Below, in pieces: positions 51,718 to 61,924 of a stretch of 64,000 nt of DNA (the stretch's first letter is position 1; every line of letters begins with the position of its first letter). The stretch comes from Desulfopila aestuarii DSM 18488 (GTDB taxonomy: Bacteria > Desulfobacterota > Desulfobulbia > Desulfobulbales > Desulfocapsaceae): positions 1 through 64,000 of the forward strand of contig NZ_FRFE01000023.1 in the NCBI RefSeq assembly GCF_900143695.1, read 5' to 3'. Below the pieces are notes generated by a model. The model was not told the DNA's origin and made no database searches. It saw nothing but the letters and a program-made list of their open reading frames with translations. Position numbers and translations under genes: made by a program.

Positions 51718-52926
51718 ATGGCTGTAGCAAACAGGGATTTGATGCGGGCCATAAACCGCTTTGCCATACTCCACGCAATCCGTGATGCTGGAACTATCTC
51801 ACGGGTAGACCTGTCACGTACTACCGGGCTGAGCCAGGCGACAGTGACGTCTATTACTGCGGAGTTGTTGAAAGAGGAAATGCTGCTGGAGCAGGAAGGT
51901 GGAAAATCCATCGGTGGGCGCAAGCCGGTACCTCTTGCGGTTAATCCAAGGGGTGCATATTCAGTAGGTGTACATCTTTCGGTAGATAAGGTGTGTGTTG
52001 TCATCATGGACCTGCAGGCTACGATCTTGAGTAGCTACAGTAAAAATCTTAATCCGACCGATCTGAGCCTGGAAAACGTCATTGAGACCCTTATCGAAAC
52101 GGTGCAGGCCTGTCTCTGGAAAGCTGATTTTTCTAAAAGCCAGATCTCCGGTATTGGCGTAGCCATTCCTGGTTTGATCGATTCCCGGAACGGTTTTGTG
52201 CACTTTATTCCCAATTACGACTGGAAAAACGTAAATCTTGCCCAGATACTCGGTGAGCGGGTAGGTGTGCCTGTCTATGTGGAGAACAGCGCCAATACAT
52301 TGGTGATATTTGAACAGTGGTTCGGGGTTGGTCGAGGTACCCATAATTTTCTGCTGATAACAACCGAACATGGCATCGGTATGGGTATGGTTCTGGATGG
52401 CAAGATATTTCGTGGATTTCGTGGCATCGCCGGTGAGTTCGGGCATACTTTTGTCGCTGAAAACGGGCCACTTTGCCGTTGCGGTGAAACCGGTTGTCTT
52501 GAGGCCATCTGCGGAAATAATGCTATCATTCGGGACGCCCTTGAGGCAGCTCGTTGCGGTGAGTGGCAGCCCGAAGGGGGAAAGGTGGATATTGAAACAA
52601 TTCTCGCTGCCGCCCGGGAAGGCAATGCTGCTCTAAGGGCAATCTATCGCAAGGCCGGGCGTACATTGGGAATAGGGATCAGCAATATGCTGAAACTTTT
52701 TGATCCTGAGAAAATTATTATCTCAGGTAAAGGTGTGCTGGCTGGAGACCTCCTCCTCGGCCCGATGGCGGAGACCTTGCACCAGGATATTTCATTTGCC
52801 AGCAACGCCAGGACACAACTGTGTGTTCAGGAATGGCAACCGACAAATTATGCACGGGGTGCGGGAGCCCTTGTATTGCAGGAAGTGTATCAATCTCCAG
52901 CAAACAGGGTTGTACCCATTATTTAA
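51718..52926 (+). CDS. ROK-family transcription regulator
   Basis: A 402-residue NagC/XylR-type regulator. The winged helix-turn-helix covers about 9-60 ('ILHAIRDAGTISRVDLSRTT' then GLSQATVTSITAELL). The ROK sugar domain follows, with zinc motif 'CRCGETGCLEA' and 'GIAGEFGHTFVAENGPLC'. I use ATG 51718, preceded by GGGGAG. Two earlier ATGs lack this. It diverges from the SDR-larA operon and leads into kdgF and kduI, so it probably controls both sides in response to a sugar acid. The Gly-rich ATP loop of ROK kinases is not evident, as expected for a regulator. Confidence 0.87.
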   Translation: MAVANRDLMRAINRFAILHAIRDAGTISRVDLSRTTGLSQATVTSITAELLKEEMLLEQEGGKSIGGRKPVPLAVNPRGAYSVGVHLSVDKVCVVIMDLQATILSSYSKNLNPTDLSLENVIETLIETVQACLWKADFSKSQISGIGVAIPGLIDSRNGFVHFIPNYDWKNVNLAQILGERVGVPVYVENSANTLVIFEQWFGVGRGTHNFLLITTEHGIGMGMVLDGKIFRGFRGIAGEFGHTFVAENGPLCRCGETGCLEAICGNNAIIRDALEAARCGEWQPEGGKVDIETILAAAREGNAALRAIYRKAGRTLGIGISNMLKLFDPEKIIISGKGVLAGDLLLGPMAETLHQDISFASNARTQLCVQEWQPTNYARGAGALVLQEVYQSPANRVVPII

Positions 52927-52961
52927 TCCGGCATAGCAAAAATTATGATGGAGGCGTATTC

Positions 52962-53297
52962 ATGGCTTTTCTAGAAGAGAATAACATTGCAAAGGAAGAG
53001 ATAGGTCCTGGCCGCAAACGGTATCTTGGCTACACTGACAAACTGATGATGGTGGTTATTGATTTTCATGACGGGCCGACGTCTGAACCAGATCCTCCTC
53101 ACTCTCATCCGCACGAACAGGTATCCTATGTTGTCACTGGCGAGCTGATCGTACATATCGGTGAGGACTCAAAAAAGCTGAAGCCGGGAGACATGTTTAC
53201 GGTGCCACCTGATATTCCCCATACTGTTCAGTTGTTGAGCGAGCATGTCAGGCTGGTGGATACTTTTACTCCGATTCGTGATGAATTTATTTCGTAA
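52962..53297 (+). CDS. kdgF: KdgF-like cupin
   Basis: A 111-residue single cupin. 'PPHSHPHEQVSYVVTGELIV' holds the metal-binding HxH and Gln/Glu region, and 'LKPGDMFTVPPDIPHTVQLL' supplies the last His. KdgF proteins speed opening of the 4,5-unsaturated uronate ring released from pectin or alginate, giving the open-chain keto acid used by KduI. The next gene is kduI, which supports this. GGAGG precedes the ATG. Confidence 0.85.
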   Translation: MAFLEENNIAKEEIGPGRKRYLGYTDKLMMVVIDFHDGPTSEPDPPHSHPHEQVSYVVTGELIVHIGEDSKKLKPGDMFTVPPDIPHTVQLLSEHVRLVDTFTPIRDEFIS

Positions 53298-53346
53298 TCA
53301 CCTGATCACACCATTATCATTTTAGATACTTTATAAGGAGAAGCAC

Positions 53347-54177
53347 ATGGAAGTACGACACCCTATTCACCCTGAACACATGATGATGTTTGACACCAGC
53401 GAGTTGCGTGAACATTTCCTGGTGCCCGAGCTTTTCACTCCTGACGAGCCAAAGCTGGTCTATTGTTTTTACGATCGGCTGATTGTAGGTGGCGTATGTC
53501 CGATCAACCCGGTAACGCTGGATATCGACCCCAAGGTTATTGGGGCAAAATATTTACTTGAGCGACGGGAATTAGGTATAATCAATATTGGTGGAGATGG
53601 ACTGGTAGTCGCCGATGGGGTCGAGTATAACCTCGCGAACGGTGAAGGGTTGTATGTCAGCATGGGTACCAGCGCACTCGAGTTTCGTAGTGTGGATTCC
53701 TCAAATCCGGCACGTTTCTACCTTAATAGTGCTCCGGCGCATGCGGCATTGCCGACCACCAAAATTTCCCTCGCAGATGCCGAGCCGGTAACTCTTGGTG
53801 ATCCAGCCACAAGCAATAAGCGAACAATTCGTAAATACATTCATCCCAATGGGGTAAAGAGTTGCCAGCTTGTGATGGGCATGACCATGCTGGAGCAGGG
53901 CTCAGTCTGGAACACGATGCCGGTTCATACCCATCAACGACGCATGGAGGCATATCTTTATTTCAATATGAAAGAAGATGATCTGGTTTTCCATTTTATG
54001 GGCGAGCCTGATGAGACACGACACATCGTGGTAAGAGAAGGGCAGGCGGTCCTTTCTCCGAGCTGGTCAATACATTCCGGGGCGGGCACGGCAAGCTATT
54101 CCTTTATCTGGGGAATGGCCGGAGAAAATCAGGATTTCGGTGATATGGATCATGTGCCAATGAGCCAGTTGCGCTGA
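53347..54177 (+). CDS. kduI: 5-keto-4-deoxyuronate isomerase
   Basis: A 276-residue KduI (DKI isomerase) that turns 4-deoxy-5-keto-uronate into 2,5-diketo-3-deoxygluconate. 'PEHMMMFDTSELREHFLVPE', 'HPNGVKSCQLVMGMTMLEQG', the zinc site 'MPVHTHQRRMEAYLYF' (His, His, Glu) and 'PSWSIHSGAGTASYSFIWGM' (the fourth ligand His) are all intact. GGAG lies before the ATG. The product is the substrate of the KduD-like SDR at 33870. Confidence 0.94.
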   Translation: MEVRHPIHPEHMMMFDTSELREHFLVPELFTPDEPKLVYCFYDRLIVGGVCPINPVTLDIDPKVIGAKYLLERRELGIINIGGDGLVVADGVEYNLANGEGLYVSMGTSALEFRSVDSSNPARFYLNSAPAHAALPTTKISLADAEPVTLGDPATSNKRTIRKYIHPNGVKSCQLVMGMTMLEQGSVWNTMPVHTHQRRMEAYLYFNMKEDDLVFHFMGEPDETRHIVVREGQAVLSPSWSIHSGAGTASYSFIWGMAGENQDFGDMDHVPMSQLR

Positions 54178-54269
54178 TCCACAAATGAAGAGTGCATCCT
54201 CCCAGCCTTTCGTCATGTATACTGATGAACCTGGGAGCCAATGACCCTGGCAGTCTGGTGCCTCTGGCA

Positions 54270-54302
54270 ATCCATCACACACTGCATTGTTGTGTGATGG
54301 AT
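54270..54302 (+). terminator. Terminator after kduI
   Basis: ATCCATCACACA (54270-54281) pairs perfectly with TGTGTGATGGAT (54291-54302), followed by ATTTTC. It probably ends the ROK-kdgF-kduI transcript. Confidence 0.75.
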
Positions 54303-54363
54303 ATTTTCGGGAAGTGTTGAGAGAGAAGGAAGATCATATCATTTTGCGAACTCGGAGGCACAG

Positions 54364-55545
54364 GTGAACGTAAATCCAACTATGGCTATACTTGGCAGAC
54401 GACTCAGGCTTGCTGTAATCGGTGGAGGTCCCGGTTCATTTATAGGGAGCATGCATCGCCTTGCTGCACGTCTTGATGATCAATACGAGTTGGTCGCCGG
54501 AGTCATGTCGTCGGACCCTCAACGGGCACTGGCTGCGGCAAAGGAGATCGGCTTGCCGGAAGATCGCCGCTATGCAACTGTGGCAGAAATGCTCTCAAGC
54601 GAAAGACGGCGACAGGACGGTGCCGATGTCGTTGCCATCATGACCCCTAATGACAGTCACTTCGACAATGCAATGGCGGCACTTGAGCATGGTTTTGATG
54701 TCATCTGTGATAAACCGATGACCAATACTGTCGAGGAGGCCCAGGCTCTTCATCAGAAGGCTACCGAGGAACAGAGGGTCTTTTGCCTGACCCATAATTA
54801 CTCAGGGTATCCTATGACCAGGCAGGCCAGGGCGATGGTTCTTGCCGGAGAGGTCGGGGAGATCCGTCTGGTCCAGGTTGAGTATGTGCAGGGTGGCAAA
54901 GCTGATGAGAGTAAACCTGACCCTACCTCCGGTCCACGTTCGTGGACTTTTGATCCTGCAAGAAACGGTTTGTCACTGATTTTAGGAGCAATAGGGAGTC
55001 ATGCTCACCATCTGGTTCGCTTTATCACGAACCTTGAAATAACAGAGGTGTGTGCCGAGGCGGGGGCGGTGGTTCCGGGACGGAAGTTCGATGACTATAC
55101 CGGGGCGTTGCTTCGTCTGATGAACGGCGCGAGGGGTGTCTTCTGGGTTACGCAGGCTGCAGCAGGCGTTGAGAACTGCCTGCAGATCCGGGTAAGTGGC
55201 AGTAAAGGCACACTTGAATGGCGACAGGAGGTTCCCCAGCGACTGAGTTTCAGGCCTCTTGGTGCGCCGGCACAGACCAGGACGCCCAATGGGCCTGGCA
55301 CCCTTGATCTGGCAAAAAGAGCGAGCAGGATTGTTGCCGGTCATCCGGAGGGTTTCCCGGAAGGCTTTGCCAATATCTATAAAGATGCCGCAGAGGTGAT
55401 AGCGTCGCGCATTGCCGGTCTGGATCCTGACCCTTTGGCCCTCCATTTTCCGACATCTGCAGATGGCCTGGCTGGTATGCTGTTTATTGAAGCGGTGATC
55501 CGGTCAAGCAGAAATAACAGTAGCTGGGAAAAGGTGTTTCCGTAA
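54364..55545 (+). CDS. Gfo/Idh/MocA-family oxidoreductase
   Basis: A 393-residue NAD(P)-dependent sugar dehydrogenase. The start is GTG 54364 with GGAGG five bases upstream. The nucleotide site is 'LAVIGGGPGSFIGSMH', followed by 'VVAIMTPNDSHFDNAMAALE' and the family's catalytic-type Lys in 'GFDVICDKPMTNTVEEAQAL'. The C-terminal half ('LSLILGAIGSHAHHLVRFIT') is the usual mixed sheet with a His pair. The substrate is unknown. It lies beyond the kduI terminator but at the edge of the uronate island, so a sugar acid or inositol-type polyol is possible. Confidence 0.82.
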   Translation: MNVNPTMAILGRRLRLAVIGGGPGSFIGSMHRLAARLDDQYELVAGVMSSDPQRALAAAKEIGLPEDRRYATVAEMLSSERRRQDGADVVAIMTPNDSHFDNAMAALEHGFDVICDKPMTNTVEEAQALHQKATEEQRVFCLTHNYSGYPMTRQARAMVLAGEVGEIRLVQVEYVQGGKADESKPDPTSGPRSWTFDPARNGLSLILGAIGSHAHHLVRFITNLEITEVCAEAGAVVPGRKFDDYTGALLRLMNGARGVFWVTQAAAGVENCLQIRVSGSKGTLEWRQEVPQRLSFRPLGAPAQTRTPNGPGTLDLAKRASRIVAGHPEGFPEGFANIYKDAAEVIASRIAGLDPDPLALHFPTSADGLAGMLFIEAVIRSSRNNSSWEKVFP

Positions 55546-55568
55546 TGTCTTGATATCAAGCTTATACT

Positions 55569-56555
55569 TCAGTTTTTTTCCTGCTCAAGTATGGACAGCA
55601 GCTCAGCTGCGGCAGCGGTGGGGGAGATCTGTTCAGCCTCAACACGTTTTCGAAGCAGGGGCAGGGTATTTTTCACCTGATCAAGGCTATAGAACCAATC
55701 ACGTAACCCTTCATTGACCAGAAAGGACATCCAGTCAAGTGTCTGGCTGCGTCGTTTTTCCGCTAGTTCACCGCAAGCAGTCAGCTTGTTGCGGTGATCA
55801 AGAATAGTCTGCCATATATTGTCGAGACCAGTGCTTTTCAAGGAGCTGCAGGTGAGTACCGGAGGGTTCCAGTGAGGGCTTTGCGGCATGAGGAGGTGGA
55901 GGGCTGCCTGGTATTCCTTCTGGGCACTCTCGGCACGGAGAACGTTGTCGCCATCAGCCTTGTTGATGACGATGGTGTCCGCGACTTCCAGCACGCCTTT
56001 CTTGATTCCCTGTAATTCGTCGCCGGCGCCGGCGATCATCAGCACCATGAAGAAGTCGACCATGGACGCGACGGTGGTCTCGGACTGACCGACGCCCACA
56101 GTCTCAATGATAATCACATCAAAGCCGGCTGCTTCACAAGCCAGCATGACCTCGCGGGTTTTCCTGGCGACACCACCAAGGTTGCCGCTGGATGGCGAAG
56201 GCCTGATGAAAGCGTTTGGGTCCACCGACAATTTTTCCATCCGGGTTTTGTCGCCTAAAATAGAACCACCGCTACGTGTAGAGCTGGGATCTATGGCAAG
56301 TACCGCCACCTTGTGTCCCATAGACGTCAACATCGTCCCGAACGATTCGATAAAGGTCGACTTGCCGGCGCCTGGCACGCCGGTGATGCCGAGTCGTACA
56401 CTGTTGCCGGTTTTGGGAAGCAGCCGGTCGACAATGGACCTGGCTGCCTGCTGGTGTGCCGGCAGGGTAGATTCGATCAGGGTGATGGTTCGGGCCAGCA
56501 ACAGCCGGTTACCAGCCTGAACACCTTCGATATAAGGTTCAATGTCTATCTGCAT
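55569..56555 (-). CDS. meaB: Methylmalonyl-CoA mutase-associated GTPase MeaB
   Basis: A 328-residue G3E-family GTPase that guards and reloads the B12 cofactor of methylmalonyl-CoA mutase. 'RLGITGVPGAGKSTFIESFG' is the P-loop. 'VLAIDPSSTRSGGSILGDKT', 'PSPSSGNLGGVARKTREVML', 'IIETVGVGQSETTVASMVDF' and 'VINKADGDN' are all canonical. It lies downstream of the mutase gene on the same strand, with a strong hairpin between them. Confidence 0.93.
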   Translation of the reverse strand: MQIDIEPYIEGVQAGNRLLLARTITLIESTLPAHQQAARSIVDRLLPKTGNSVRLGITGVPGAGKSTFIESFGTMLTSMGHKVAVLAIDPSSTRSGGSILGDKTRMEKLSVDPNAFIRPSPSSGNLGGVARKTREVMLACEAAGFDVIIIETVGVGQSETTVASMVDFFMVLMIAGAGDELQGIKKGVLEVADTIVINKADGDNVLRAESAQKEYQAALHLLMPQSPHWNPPVLTCSSLKSTGLDNIWQTILDHRNKLTACGELAEKRRSQTLDWMSFLVNEGLRDWFYSLDQVKNTLPLLRKRVEAEQISPTAAAAELLSILEQEKN

Positions 56556-56606
56556 GGGTTTATAGGCGTGCAGCTCAAAAAAATAAATATGTCGGAGATA
56601 GATAGC

Positions 56607-56630
56607 AGGAGGCGCCAGCAGGCGCCTCCT
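56607..56630 (-). terminator. Hairpin after the mutase gene
   Basis: AGGAGGCGCC and GGCGCCTCCT form a perfect 10-base stem around AGCA, 40 bases past the mutase stop and before meaB. It may act as a partial terminator, setting MeaB below mutase level. Confidence 0.65.
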
Positions 56631-56669
56631 TTCCGGAATGGCAAGTGTAACAGGGAAGAGATCCCGATG

Positions 56670-58814
56670 CTACTGGATATATTTCTTTTCAATCAACTGC
56701 AGGGTTTTGTCAGCTGACTCGGGGATTGGGGTGCCGGGGCCGAAAACGGCTTTGACACCTTTATCGTAAAGATAGTCGTAATCGCCTGGAGGAATGACGC
56801 CGCCAGCAACCACGATGATGTCATCGGCACCCAGTTTTTTCAGTTCCTCGATCAGGGCCGGAACGAGAGTCTTGTGACCGGCGGCAAGGCTTGAAGCGCC
56901 GACGATATGGACGTCGTTTTCAACAGCCATTTTTGCAGCTTCTGCCGGGGTCTGGAACATTGGGCTGATATCAACGTCAAAGCCGAGATCGGCATAGGAG
57001 CTGGCAATAACCTTGATCCCGCGGTCGTGCCCGTCCTGGCCCATCTTGGTGACCAGCATACGTGGTCGGCGTCCGGTTTTCTCGAGGAAATTGTCACACC
57101 GTTTCCGGATTGCGTCGATAACTTCCTTGTTTTTGTCGCTGTATTCAGAGGCATAGGCGCCGGAGATGCAGCGGGTAGTGGCGGTAAAACGGCCAAATAC
57201 GGATTCCATGGCGTCGGAAATTTCTCCCAGGGTTGCTCTGGCTCGGACTGCTGGCAAGGCGGCCTCAAGCAGATTACCACCGTTCTTGGCAGCATTGGTG
57301 AGGTCAGTAAGTGCCTTTTCAACTGCGATTGGATTTCGGCTGGCTTTGATCTCTTTTAATCGGGCTACCTGCTCGTCTCGGACGGTTGCCGGAACTTCAC
57401 GGACCTCAAAATCGATTTTTTCGTTCGCGAGTTTGTACTTATTAACGCCGACAATAACATCAAGGCCTTGATCGATTCGGGCCTGCTTGCGGGCGGCTGA
57501 TTCTTCGACTCGCATTTTCGGCATACCGGACTCGATGGCCTTGGCCATGCCGCCAAGTTCCTCGACCTCGTCGATGATCTTCTGGGCTTCGTCAACAATG
57601 GCCTGGGTCAGAGACTCGATATAATACGAGCCACCCAGCGGATCGACAACCTTACACACCTGTGATTCTTCCTGGATGATGATCTGGGTGTTACGGGCGA
57701 TACGGGCAGAGAAGTCGGTCGGCAGGCCGATAGCTTCATCAAAGGAGTTGGTATGTAGCGACTGCGTACCGCCAAGAACGGCTGACATAGCCTCAAGTGT
57801 GGTTCGAATGACGTTGTTGTACGGATCCTGCTCGGTGAGTGACCAGCCGGAAGTCTGGCAGTGGGTCCTCAGCATCGAAGATTTCGGGTTTTTCGGGTTG
57901 AATTGGCTCATCAATCGGTGCCAAAGGAGACGAGCGGCACGCAGCATAGCGATATCCATGAAAAAATTCATGCCTATGCCAAAAAAGAACGACAACCGTG
58001 GGGCAAAGGTGTCAACATCCATGCCTGACTTCAAGGCAGCGCGTACGTACTCAACGCCATCAGCCAGGGTGAAGGCGGTCTGCAATACACTGTTGGCACC
58101 GGCTTCCATCATATGGTAGCCGCTGATGGAGATAGTGTTGTACTTGGGCATCTCTTTCGAGCAAAAGGACATGATGTCGGAGATGATCCGCATAGAGGGT
58201 TCGGGCGGATAAATGTACGTATTCCTGGTCAGGTATTCCTTTAAAATATCGTTCTGGATAGTGCCCTGGAGTTGCTCATGCTTGACCCCCTGCTCCTCGG
58301 CGGCAACGATATAGCCTGCGAGAATAGGGATAACTGCGCCGTTCATGGTCATCGATACCGACATCTCGTCAAGCGGAATGCCGTCAAAGAGAATCTTCAT
58401 GTCCTCAACGGAATCGATGGCAACACCAGCCTTGCCGATATCGCCGGCTACCCGAGGATGGTCAGAGTCATATCCGCGATGGGTGGCGAGGTCGAATGCT
58501 ACAGAAAGGCCTTTCTGGCCGGCGGCAAGGTTTTTCCGGTAGAACTCATTGGATTCTTTGGCGGTTGAGAAACCAGCATACTGGCGTATGGTCCAGGGAC
58601 GACCTGCATACATGGTGGCCATGGGACCGCGGACGTAGGGGGCAAAGCCCGGTAACGTGTTGGTGGCATCGAGCCCTTCAAGGTCTTCGGCGGTGTAGAG
58701 AGGTTTTACGGTTATTCCCTCGGGAGTCTTCCAGTTAAGGACGTCGGGGGATTTTCCTTTCATCAGCTTGGAGGCCGCGGCTTCCCATTTCTCTTTTTCG
58801 GGATGAACTGACAT
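56670..58814 (-). CDS. Methylmalonyl-CoA mutase, single-chain B12-dependent
   Basis: A 714-residue mutase that interconverts succinyl-CoA and (R)-methylmalonyl-CoA. The substrate barrel shows '[20 protein letters not shown]', '[20 protein letters not shown]', '[20 protein letters not shown]' and '[20 protein letters not shown]'. The C-terminal B12 domain has '[20 protein letters not shown]' (the Asp-x-His-x-x-Gly cobalt ligand) and '[20 protein letters not shown]'. Length fits the catalytic subunit that carries the B12 site. No second, non-catalytic subunit is encoded, so it is probably a homodimer. Neighbours are MeaB and the epimerase. Confidence 0.95.
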   Translation of the reverse strand: MSVHPEKEKWEAAASKLMKGKSPDVLNWKTPEGITVKPLYTAEDLEGLDATNTLPGFAPYVRGPMATMYAGRPWTIRQYAGFSTAKESNEFYRKNLAAGQKGLSVAFDLATHRGYDSDHPRVAGDIGKAGVAIDSVEDMKILFDGIPLDEMSVSMTMNGAVIPILAGYIVAAEEQGVKHEQLQGTIQNDILKEYLTRNTYIYPPEPSMRIISDIMSFCSKEMPKYNTISISGYHMMEAGANSVLQTAFTLADGVEYVRAALKSGMDVDTFAPRLSFFFGIGMNFFMDIAMLRAARLLWHRLMSQFNPKNPKSSMLRTHCQTSGWSLTEQDPYNNVIRTTLEAMSAVLGGTQSLHTNSFDEAIGLPTDFSARIARNTQIIIQEESQVCKVVDPLGGSYYIESLTQAIVDEAQKIIDEVEELGGMAKAIESGMPKMRVEESAARKQARIDQGLDVIVGVNKYKLANEKIDFEVREVPATVRDEQVARLKEIKASRNPIAVEKALTDLTNAAKNGGNLLEAALPAVRARATLGEISDAMESVFGRFTATTRCISGAYASEYSDKNKEVIDAIRKRCDNFLEKTGRRPRMLVTKMGQDGHDRGIKVIASSYADLGFDVDISPMFQTPAEAAKMAVENDVHIVGASSLAAGHKTLVPALIEELKKLGADDIIVVAGGVIPPGDYDYLYDKGVKAVFGPGTPIPESADKTLQLIEKKYIQ

Positions 58815-58965
58815 GATCTGCTCCTTATCGCTCCGGTGGCAGCCGGTAGTAGAGTAAATGCGGTACGTAATCTGTTTTTCTTAAAGCCACAGGTGCTGCT
58901 GTCGGGGATTGGCAGGCAGAGGGAACTGTGGCTTTGGTGTAATAATAACTGTGCTTCGTTGTGGG

Positions 58966-59370
58966 CTAGTCGCGCTGGCAGAGTTCGACCAGAACACCGC
59001 CTGTGGCCTTTGGATGCAGGAAAGCGATCTTCGCGCCACCGGCTCCTATTCTCGGTACTTGGTCGATGAGTTGAACATTTTTCTCTTTCAATTCAGCAAG
59101 TGCTTCCTCGATGTTTTCTACGCGAAAAGCCACATGCTGGAAGCCCGTACCTTTCTTTTCGATAAATTTTGCGACCGGGCCGTCAGGTGAGGTCGATTCC
59201 AGTAGCTCGACTTCACTTTCCCCTACCGGGAAGAAGGCGGTGGTCACTTTCTGTTCCTGAACGGTTTCATCACCCTCAAAAGGCAGTCCGAGAATGTCGG
59301 ACCAGAATGTTTTTCCGGCATCGATGGAGTTTACTGCGATTCCCAGGTGGTCAATTTTCAAGATTTTCAT
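58966..59370 (-). CDS. mce: Methylmalonyl-CoA epimerase
   Basis: A 134-residue VOC-fold metalloenzyme that interconverts (S)- and (R)-methylmalonyl-CoA. 'KIDHLGIAVNSIDAGKTFWS' supplies the first His, 'FQHVAFRVENIEEALAELKE' the second, and 'VELCQRD' at the end the metal Glu. ATG 59370 has GGAGG upstream. The longer frame is rejected. It lies between the mutase gene and the TetR gene, in the same direction. Confidence 0.92.
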   Translation of the reverse strand: MKILKIDHLGIAVNSIDAGKTFWSDILGLPFEGDETVQEQKVTTAFFPVGESEVELLESTSPDGPVAKFIEKKGTGFQHVAFRVENIEEALAELKEKNVQLIDQVPRIGAGGAKIAFLHPKATGGVLVELCQRD

Positions 59371-59455
59371 TTCGCGCCTCCAAAAAAAGTGGGTTCGGTG
59401 AGTGTGATCTGCAACCAATCAGGTTTGTACCTCTGTGGCATGAGGTTTATGCACT

Positions 59456-60124
59456 TCAATCTTTCTTATGGGGATTGGCCATCCCTCGCCAGACCATCTC
59501 GAACATTACGTTGGCCTGAGCGGCAAGGCTTTCTTTTTTGCCTCGAAGTATCCACATAAAAAAACTGCGCTGCACAAAGCCCATCAGGAAGTCGAGCAGG
59601 GTGCCTGCCCGGACATCACTGTTTAAGATGCCTTCCTTCTGGCCTTCCTGCAGGACAGTTATCAGAAGATTCATCATCCTCCGCTGTTCAAACGTTTCAT
59701 CCGCCATCCAGGTCTTCATTGGCAGGGTCATGAAAACAATACGCCCAAGCCCTTCGTGGCGTTCGTAATAATCAAGCTGCAACCAGAACACCTTGCGCAG
59801 CTTCTCTTTCAGATCTTCGATCCCCTGGAGGTGATCGACAATACGGTCGGTCAGTTTTCCCATCCAGATGTCGACGAAAGCGAAAACCAGTCTTTCCTTG
59901 CTTTCGTAGTGTTTATAGATGGTGGTGAAGCTGACACCGGCCTTTTCCGCAATGTCGCGAATCGAGGCTTTATGGAAATCGGAGTGAGAAAACACTTCGA
60001 GTACTGCTTTTTCCAATCTCTTTTGAATTTCGGGGTTCAGTTCTTCTGCCATGGTCGCTGCCGTCCTTTTTCGCTGTCTGCCTTTGTCGGCCTGGAGTGA
60101 AGAGGAGTTTTTCACCCTGCTCAT
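59456..60124 (-). CDS. TetR-family regulator of the propionate module
   Basis: A 222-residue TetR regulator. The helix-turn-helix is 'ASIRDIAEKAGVSFTTIYKH' then YESKERL, at about residues 53-79. A basic N-terminal tail precedes it. If ATG 60052 is the real start, that tail is absent. The helical C-terminal domain often binds acyl-CoAs in this type. TACATT-CTCT-AATGTA at 60238-60253, about 115 bases upstream, is a possible operator. The gene stands inside the methylmalonyl-CoA block, so control of that block is likely but unproven. Confidence 0.82.
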   Translation of the reverse strand: MSRVKNSSSLQADKGRQRKRTAATMAEELNPEIQKRLEKAVLEVFSHSDFHKASIRDIAEKAGVSFTTIYKHYESKERLVFAFVDIWMGKLTDRIVDHLQGIEDLKEKLRKVFWLQLDYYERHEGLGRIVFMTLPMKTWMADETFEQRRMMNLLITVLQEGQKEGILNSDVRAGTLLDFLMGFVQRSFFMWILRGKKESLAAQANVMFEMVWRGMANPHKKD

Positions 60125-60320
60125 ATAGCTGTCGAGCCTTCTGCCGTAGAAGGCATGAAATGTTGGGGCACTACCGCCCTGCTGTTGCCAATCTCTTGCG
60201 ATACATCACCTAACCACTTAAAATGCGGATCACTTTCTACATTCTCTAATGTATATCCATGAGCGCTGCAAGTGAAAAAAGTGACCAAGAAAGACCGGAA
60301 GCGCGGGTTCAGCATAGGTT

Positions 60321-61484
60321 TCATCCTCCAAAGAGTGAGAGAAGGACACCAGCTGAGACGGCGGAACCGATGACGCCGGCGACATTTGGCCCCATGGCGT
60401 GCATGAGGAGAAAGTTACCCGGCTCTTCCTGCTGGCCGATGACCTGGGATACCCGGGCAGCCATTGGGACGGCGGAAACACCAGCTGAACCGATCAGGGG
60501 GTTCATCGGCACACGTAAAAATTTATTCATAACTTTTGCTATTATGACACCGGAGGCGGTACCTATGCCAAAAGCAATCACGCCCAGGCAGAGGATCGCC
60601 AGAGTTTGAACTCGTAAAAAGTTTTCAGCAGAGGCGGTTGCGCCAACGGTAACACCAAGAAAAATGGTGATGATGTTGATGAGCGCATTCTTAGATGTGT
60701 CTTCAAGTCGGCCGACAACCCCACATTCACGAAACAGGTTGCCGAGCATGAGCATACCGATAAGTGTTGCAGCCGGAGGTACAATGAGCGACACCACGAT
60801 GGTGACGATAATCGGGAACAGGATTTTTTCTTTCTTCGATACGTCGCGCAGTTGGGTCATGTGGATGGCGCGCTCTTTTTTGGTGGTCAAGAGTTTCATG
60901 ATGGGCGGCTGAATGATCGGTACCATTGCCATATAGGAATAGGCGGCAATGGCAATGGCACCCAGTAAGTGCGGGGCAAGTTTTGAAGAGAGGAAAATTG
61001 CCGTTGGTCCGTCGGCGCCACCGATAATGCCTATAGATGCAGCTTCCTGGGCAGTGAACAGTCCGGAGGCGATCGCACCGATAAACGTAATGAAGATACC
61101 GAACTGGGCCGCTGCTCCGAGAATAAGGGACTTCGGGTTGGCGATAAGTGGCCCGAAATCGGTCATCGCACCTACACCAAGGAATATCAGCGGTGGGAAA
61201 ATGCCGAGATGATCGCCTTGAAACAGATAATAGAGCAGGCCGCCGGGTTCGACGGTATGGACCATGTTCTCATGAATCTCAAGAACCGGGGGAGCCATCA
61301 TGCCCGCAAAGGGGAGATTGGTGAGCAGCACGCCAAAAGCAATGGGTACCAGCAGGAGCGGCTCAAACCCTTTGACGATCGCGAGAAAAAGCAGCACGCA
61401 GGCAATGGCGATCATGATGACATGACCGAAAGTAATCCCGTAAAAGCCGGTGCTCTCAAGAAAATGCAAAATTGCGTTCAGCAT
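60321..61484 (-). CDS. Na+-pumping decarboxylase, beta subunit
   Basis: A 387-residue membrane protein of the OadB/MmdB/GcdB family. It decarboxylates carboxybiotin and exports Na+. '[20 protein letters not shown]', '[20 protein letters not shown]' (with the essential Asp) and '[20 protein letters not shown]' are conserved ion-path blocks, with about ten helices. The partner carboxyltransferase here is of the propionyl/methylmalonyl-CoA type, so the complex is methylmalonyl-CoA decarboxylase, not oxaloacetate decarboxylase. Last gene of mmdA-D-C-B order. Confidence 0.9.
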   Translation of the reverse strand: MLNAILHFLESTGFYGITFGHVIMIAIACVLLFLAIVKGFEPLLLVPIAFGVLLTNLPFAGMMAPPVLEIHENMVHTVEPGGLLYYLFQGDHLGIFPPLIFLGVGAMTDFGPLIANPKSLILGAAAQFGIFITFIGAIASGLFTAQEAASIGIIGGADGPTAIFLSSKLAPHLLGAIAIAAYSYMAMVPIIQPPIMKLLTTKKERAIHMTQLRDVSKKEKILFPIIVTIVVSLIVPPAATLIGMLMLGNLFRECGVVGRLEDTSKNALINIITIFLGVTVGATASAENFLRVQTLAILCLGVIAFGIGTASGVIIAKVMNKFLRVPMNPLIGSAGVSAVPMAARVSQVIGQQEEPGNFLLMHAMGPNVAGVIGSAVSAGVLLSLFGG

Positions 61485-61501
61485 GGTGAGTCTCCCGTGC
61501 T

Positions 61502-61906
61502 TTAGGCGAGGACCATAAGTGCCATTCCGGCGTTGACGGCGGCGCCTTTTGCCACCTCGATGGCGGCAACAACGCCGTCACAGGGGGCCTTGATCTCGTT
61601 TTCCATCTTCATCGCTTCAAGTATCAACAAGGTATCACCGCGTTTTACTGTATCACCCTGGCTGACCTTGACATCAGTAATAGTGCCTGGCATGGCGGCA
61701 ACTATAGTCCCTTCACCTGCTGGCGCTTTGGGAGCAGCCTTGGCAGGGGCTGTTGCCGTTCGTGCTGCTGGCTGCGGGGCAGGGCGGGAGACCGTTCGTT
61801 CGGCGGTAGGCGCAGATTGACGCACCGTTGCGTTAGCGGTCTCAGTGATCTCTTCAATAGCAACCTCATACTCGTTTCCGCCAACTAACACTCTAAAAGT
61901 CCTCAT
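61502..61906 (-). CDS. Biotin carboxyl carrier subunit of the decarboxylase
   Basis: A 134-residue carrier. After a short beta start ([17 protein letters not shown]) comes a flexible Ala/Pro linker (about 35-60). The biotinyl domain has the target lysine in '[15 protein letters not shown]'. The carrier shuttles CO2 from the carboxyltransferase to the beta subunit. It lies between the small membrane subunit and beta-subunit genes. Confidence 0.92.
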   Translation of the reverse strand: MRTFRVLVGGNEYEVAIEEITETANATVRQSAPTAERTVSRPAPQPAARTATAPAKAAPKAPAGEGTIVAAMPGTITDVKVSQGDTVKRGDTLLILEAMKMENEIKAPCDGVVAAIEVAKGAAVNAGMALMVLA

Positions 61907-61924
61907 GAAAGGGGCCTCCTCGCG

